From assembly GCA_046330935.1 (NCBI GenBank), contig JAXLRU010000003.1:372001-436000 (forward strand): a DNA stretch of 64,000 bases. The letters are read 5' to 3'. Position numbers and translations under genes: made by a program. Numbering within the stretch: position 1 is the stretch's first letter; each line of letters begins with the position of its first letter. The notes under the pieces are model-generated. The model was not told where the DNA came from. It was given only the letters and a program-made list of their open reading frames with translations, and did not search any database. The DNA is from JAXLRU01 sp046330935 (GTDB taxonomy: Bacteria; Actinomycetota; Actinomycetes; Actinomycetales; Kineosporiaceae). Below, piece by piece: positions 59,855-64,000 of this stretch.

Positions 59855-62800
59855 CAGGTCTCCTTCCGCTCGTCGTTGAGGTCGTTCAGGAACCACTTGT
59901 GGACGGCAGTCATGTCGGTTTCGCGGTCGAAGGTTGTGAAGGGCGGGGTGTAGTGGGCGAGGTCGGGGGTCGGGCCGCGGGAGTTGCGCTCCTGGTGAGC
60001 GTCGTAGGCCCTCACGATGTCCGGGGGGGCCTTGCGGCCGTTGGCGTCGTAGCGGTTCTGGCGCTCGTACTTGCGGAGGACACCGAACTGGGTGCGGTAG
60101 ATGGCGCAGAGTTCGTCGGCCGTGATGTCGAGCATGATGGCTGCGAGGGCGTCGATCTCGACCAGGGCCTGGCGGCGGTCGGCGTCGCGACGGTACGGGA
60201 CGTCCATCGTCCAGTCCGGGCCGAGGGATGACGCCGGAACGGCCGCCCAGCTTCGCTGCAGGTCGAACATCGCTGGGTCCTGACCATCGGCGTGCCAAGT
60301 CGGGTAGAGCTCGGCCCACAGTGGTGCGTAGTCGACGGTCAGACAGTTCAGTCGCAGGGCTCGGAGGATGAGCGCAGGTGCTAGCGGGTGATCCTTAGGG
60401 TGGGGGAGTCGGGTCGCGAGACTTAGCTTCAGTTCTGTGCTTCCGCTCACCTTCACCAGGAAATCCACGACGATGGAGGCCCACATACCTGCTGCCGCAG
60501 CAAGATCCCGCGCGTTTCCCGTCGCGGTCCAGACGGTGTTCACGTGAGTCGGCCCGGGTGGTATCAGGGCTGCGTGGACCGTGCGCGCCGTGGACGAGTC
60601 AATCATCCTGCGCCAAGCCAGTCGGAAATGCGCATTGGAGGGCTGTGAATCCCATCTGGGGTACCCAGCGATAAACTTCTCGACCGAAATTGAGCGTTGA
60701 TAGTTCGTCGTCGGAAGGGCGTCGGCCGGCAGGATTTCCAGATCCCATTCCGTGTAGTCCTTGTTGCTTTTCATGGAGGCATTCGGTTGGCGAGCGAACG
60801 GTGTGGCCACCGAGAAGTGGGGTCCCTGGAGAATTACGTCTCGCCATGTTCTCGGTCGCGCGAATAGCCCCTGAAAGAACCCGGCGGTTCGCCCGGCCTT
60901 CTCGTCCCAACCCGTTGTCCATGCCTGTGCGCATTCCCCGAAACGTGGGCCTGTGGACAGTCTGCGCAACACTTGTTGGCTGGCATTGTTCACCGGTCGA
61001 AGGAGGCGCGCTCGACGCGGTGGTGTGCCCGGTTCGTCGATGAGACTGGCCCACCCTTGAAGGACGTCCTCATCGACGCGCACAAGTCGCTGAGCATGGG
61101 CGCGAACGTCGAAGTCATCGTCGTCTGTCTTGACGCCAGGGGCGGGACCGGTCCCGTTATGGTTGAGTGACTCGTCAATCGTGCGTGGTTCGTACAAGAA
61201 GCAGGCACTGACGAACGAGGGTTCGCGTTCGCTGCCGTAAATCGAGATCCCGTACTCCCGCGTGTTCATGATCTCAAAGAGCTTGCGTTCGTTGCGGAAT
61301 TGCCAGTGCCGGCGGAGGTGCTCGTAGACCGCTTGCCGGAATGCTCCCGCGCGGGCCTCGGTGAAGTGGGACTCCGGGTGGATGAGTCCGACGATCCCCT
61401 GCGCCGCCATGGAACGCCAGGTCCTTTCGATGAAACAGCGATACAGGTCAGGTCGTAGCCCGGCCAGGATCGGGCGGTCGACCTCACTTCCCAGGTGCGC
61501 ACTCGTCCCTGCCATGGATGCGCGCTCGAGCAGGTACTGACGCGATGGTTCCTCGTAGGCCAGCAGCACTTCGCGGCGACCACGAACGGCCTGCACCGAC
61601 GGTTTGAACGCGAGTGCGAACCACGGGTCCTGCTCCGCGAGCACCAGGGCGTCGTCCCAGTCGGGGCGCACCCAAGGCGGGTTGCCCACCTGCAGGTCGA
61701 ACCCGCCGGCGGCGAAGACCGGGGCGAAGTCGAGCTCCCAGTGGAAGAAGCCCTCCCGCTCGGCGATGGCCTCGCACAACCGCAGCCACGGGTGCTCGTC
61801 GAGGATGTCCGCGACCGGCTTCTCCTGCGCCAGCGCCCGGTCGTTGGATTCCTGCTCGCCGAGCCGCTCCCAGGTCAGCTCCTCGGCGAACATGTCCTCC
61901 TGGCCCTCGCCGGGCATCGCGGCGCTGACCCCCTTAGTCGGCCGCAGCTTCGGCTTCGCCGTGGACGTCTTCGCCACCACGCTGATGCCCAGCATGGCCT
62001 CCATCGCGTCCAGCCACTGCTCGCGGGTCGGCGGCGCGACAGGCCGATCCGACGCCGACATCCGCCCGTCCACGGGCCAGAACCACAGCGCCGCCCAGGC
62101 GTCCATCGCCCGCCGCAGCCGTCGGTAGGCCCCGCCCGCGTCCGCGAGGCTGGACTCGATGTCCTCCCGCGTCACGGCGTGCTCGCGCGACGGCTCCTCG
62201 AACCCCCACACGCCGATGAACCGCCGCGACTCCTCCTCGGCGATCCGCAGCCGCTCGGTCGCCAGCTCCCACAGCGCCTCGACCCTGCGCCCCAACGCGA
62301 TGAAGCGCGTCCGCTCGTCCTTACTGAGCGCCCGCCGCACCCCGCGGCGCCACTCCTTCAACGCGGCGGTCTCGCCGACCCGCAGCTCCTTCGCCTCGGC
62401 CGTGTCGGCCACCGCGCCCCACCCGTAGGCGGGCAGCAGGAAGTGGTGCACCGCCTCGTCCGGGACCCGGCCCGCGCCGAACCCTGCCGACAGCGGGACG
62501 TCGTCCGGCACCGACGTCAGCCACGCCGCCTTCTCCAGGTCCGACCCCCGGTACACCGCGCGCCGCGCCCCGATCAGCGAGTTGCCCCGCTTCAGCCGCA
62601 ACCCGAACCACGGGGCCCGCAGGCCCGGATGCATTGACGCCAACCACAGCGAGATCTCCGCCAGTAGCACCGCCGTCGCGTTCAGGTCGACGCCGTAGCA
62701 GTTGTGCAGCGCGAGGTACGCCTTCACCTTCGCCAGCTCGGCCGGGTACTCCTCGGGGTCGATCCCCGATCGCCCCGCAGCCGCAGCCTCGGCCTGCGCC

Positions 62801-63999
62801 CGCTTCAGGTACTCGGCGGCGAGCTGGTCGATCGCCTCCACGAGGAACGCGCCCGACCCCAGCGCCGGCTCGCACACCCGCAACCCCAACACCACAGATG
62901 AGGGAGTGGACGGCGTCAACAGCTCGGCCAGCGAGTGCCGCACCACGCTCGCCGTCAGCACCTGCGGCGTGTAGTACGACGCCGACCGCTGGCGGTCGCG
63001 CCCCGACAACCGCAGCACGAAGCTGCCCTTCGCGTACCGGGCCGGCCGCTTCTCGCCAGTCACAGGGTCCTCGCGGCGCACTAGGTGCTCCTCGCCGATC
63101 CCTGACCCCGCGAACGTGCGCACGGTCACCATCCACGAGCCCTTATCGGGGTCGCCGTCCTTCGCGACCTCGTACAGGTCCTCCTCCGCGAGGAACCCCG
63201 TGTACGCCATCAACCCCTCGTAGGCGGCGCCGAGCTGGTTGATCCCCAACTGCCCGTACGACACGAACCCCCGCTCGCGGCCCCGCTTCACCTTGCTCAG
63301 CAGCAGCTCGCGCAACACCCGTTGGACGGCCGCGTTGCCCAGCCCCACTTCGTCGATCAGCGCCGTCGCCTCGGGCTTGAACAGGTCGGCCCGCAGCGCC
63401 TCGAACGTCAGGCCCGCGTCGCCGCCGTCGTGCCCGGAATCGACGAGCCGGAACAGCGTCTCCAGCGACAGGTACAGGTGCGTGCCCGCCTGCGCCTGCT
63501 CCCCGACCAGCTCTGTCAGCGTGAGGTCGCGCAGCCGGTCCAGGCCGTACCCGGCCGCGTAGTCAGGGTCGCCCACGGGCAGCACCCGCAGCTCCGGTCG
63601 CGCCTCCGCGTACAGCAGGAACAGCACGCGGTACAGGTAGCGCAGCGCGGTATCCCGCAGCTCTGACGCCGCGGGGTCCGGCAGGCCCCGCCGCCGCCGG
63701 CGCGCCAACACCTCGGTCGCGACCACCTCGATCGACGTCCGGATGCCCTCGCGCAGGTCCTTCGACACCCCGACGGCGTGCGTCACCGACGACGACAGGT
63801 ACCGGCCGAAGCCGCTCGCCCCCGCCTCGTCGGGCACCAGCGCGTCCGCGCCGACCAGCGCCGCGATCGTCTCCAGCTCACCCGCCGCGCGCGCGTCGCG
63901 CCTTTCCGCCGCCGTCGCCAGGTCGACCGCGAGGTACCGGCCCTCCGCCCAGCGATCCTTCTCCGCCAGCAACAGCCACCCACCGGCCTGCACCAGCAC
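59854..63999 (-). CDS. Class I N6-adenine DNA methyltransferase, large (5' end outside window)
   Basis: The visible part (1381 residues) is a large methylase; the frame is still open at the window edge. SAM motif I is CEPALGSGAFLVEA (near residue 376 of the visible part), then NCYGVDLNATAVLLAEISLWL, and catalytic motif IV is LQVGNPPWVRPDW (near 770), the NPPW of N6-adenine enzymes. The N-terminal part is helical with RYLYRVLFLLYAEARPEL, common to PglX/DrmMI/type IIL proteins; ELTWERLGEQESNDRALAQEKPVADILDEHPWL and KWFLNDLNDERKET close it. It may mark self DNA, with a nuclease or helicase sparing methylated sites. BREX PglX or DISARM DrmMI cannot be told apart without the upstream genes. Confidence 0.85.
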   Translation of the reverse strand: MLVQAGGWLLLAEKDRWAEGRYLAVDLATAAERRDARAAGELETIAALVGADALVPDEAGASGFGRYLSSSVTHAVGVSKDLREGIRTSIEVVATEVLARRRRRGLPDPAASELRDTALRYLYRVLFLLYAEARPELRVLPVGDPDYAAGYGLDRLRDLTLTELVGEQAQAGTHLYLSLETLFRLVDSGHDGGDAGLTFEALRADLFKPEATALIDEVGLGNAAVQRVLRELLLSKVKRGRERGFVSYGQLGINQLGAAYEGLMAYTGFLAEEDLYEVAKDGDPDKGSWMVTVRTFAGSGIGEEHLVRREDPVTGEKRPARYAKGSFVLRLSGRDRQRSASYYTPQVLTASVVRHSLAELLTPSTPSSVVLGLRVCEPALGSGAFLVEAIDQLAAEYLKRAQAEAAAAGRSGIDPEEYPAELAKVKAYLALHNCYGVDLNATAVLLAEISLWLASMHPGLRAPWFGLRLKRGNSLIGARRAVYRGSDLEKAAWLTSVPDDVPLSAGFGAGRVPDEAVHHFLLPAYGWGAVADTAEAKELRVGETAALKEWRRGVRRALSKDERTRFIALGRRVEALWELATERLRIAEEESRRFIGVWGFEEPSREHAVTREDIESSLADAGGAYRRLRRAMDAWAALWFWPVDGRMSASDRPVAPPTREQWLDAMEAMLGISVVAKTSTAKPKLRPTKGVSAAMPGEGQEDMFAEELTWERLGEQESNDRALAQEKPVADILDEHPWLRLCEAIAEREGFFHWELDFAPVFAAGGFDLQVGNPPWVRPDWDDALVLAEQDPWFALAFKPSVQAVRGRREVLLAYEEPSRQYLLERASMAGTSAHLGSEVDRPILAGLRPDLYRCFIERTWRSMAAQGIVGLIHPESHFTEARAGAFRQAVYEHLRRHWQFRNERKLFEIMNTREYGISIYGSEREPSFVSACFLYEPRTIDESLNHNGTGPAPGVKTDDDDFDVRAHAQRLVRVDEDVLQGWASLIDEPGTPPRRARLLRPVNNASQQVLRRLSTGPRFGECAQAWTTGWDEKAGRTAGFFQGLFARPRTWRDVILQGPHFSVATPFARQPNASMKSNKDYTEWDLEILPADALPTTNYQRSISVEKFIAGYPRWDSQPSNAHFRLAWRRMIDSSTARTVHAALIPPGPTHVNTVWTATGNARDLAAAAGMWASIVVDFLVKVSGSTELKLSLATRLPHPKDHPLAPALILRALRLNCLTVDYAPLWAELYPTWHADGQDPAMFDLQRSWAAVPASSLGPDWTMDVPYRRDADRRQALVEIDALAAIMLDITADELCAIYRTQFGVLRKYERQNRYDANGRKAPPDIVRAYDAHQERNSRGPTPDLAHYTPPFTTFDRETDMTAVHKWFLNDLNDERKET

Positions 64000-64000
64000 G

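Overview
This window is chromosomal DNA from a very GC-rich actinomycete. GC-rich third codon positions, frequent GTG starts, 1-4 nt start/stop overlaps, an ECF42-type sigma factor, a PPOX/F420-type oxidoreductase, a DUF222 gene remnant and 13E12-like context all fit Actinomycetota. Micrococcales (Cellulomonas/Promicromonospora relatives) is my guess, by gene style only. No rRNA, tRNA or CRISPR array was seen.

Positions 1-35660 are ordinary, mostly small-operon chromosome. The left edge is the 3' part of an ISAs1 element that cut a DUF222/HNH gene. Then come a frameshifted epoxide-hydrolase-like gene facing a WYL regulator, an SDR facing an XRE/MmyB regulator, a phosphatase/nnrD pair, a YciI-ECF42 sigma pair, a DUF7002 gene, an amidase/AtzG-like/asparaginase-like operon, a GGDEF-EAL protein coupled to a LacI-type sensor lacking its DNA-binding domain, a LacI repressor, a GtrA protein, an OmpR-type two-component system, a YkcB-like membrane glycosyltransferase with a poly-G frameshift, a methyltransferase, a MerR/aldo-keto reductase pair, a secreted polysaccharide deacetylase, and a fused TrpE-TrpG synthase behind a complete tryptophan attenuator.

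Positions 34381-64000 form a genome-defence island, almost all on the minus strand. In its transcription order it holds: an NPPW-type adenine DNA methyltransferase (cut by the window edge), a coiled-coil protein, a DUF262-DUF1524-RAMA nuclease, a nested transposon block (IS30 remnant, IS1634 carrying IS256), a HEPN-like protein of lower GC, a second, frameshifted DUF262 paralogue, a PQQ-like lipoprotein, a MerR/DUF433 antitoxin with a PIN-like toxin, a PD-(D/E)XK-like protein, a 2143-residue DEAD-like helicase with DUF1998 zinc module and C-terminal nuclease fold (DruE-like), and a RelE-UvrD fusion. A putative EVE/PUA-HNH modification-dependent nuclease lies convergently at the border.

The best candidate for an undescribed system is the helicase operon at 35661-45269: PDDEXK-like protein, DruE-like helicase and RelE-UvrD, with the last two genes overlapping by 4 nt. 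It contains a Druantia-like giant helicase without any of the usual Druantia partners that I can recognise. A second candidate is the methyltransferase/coiled-coil/DUF262-RAMA operon at 55895-64000, whose nuclease is duplicated across the transposon block.
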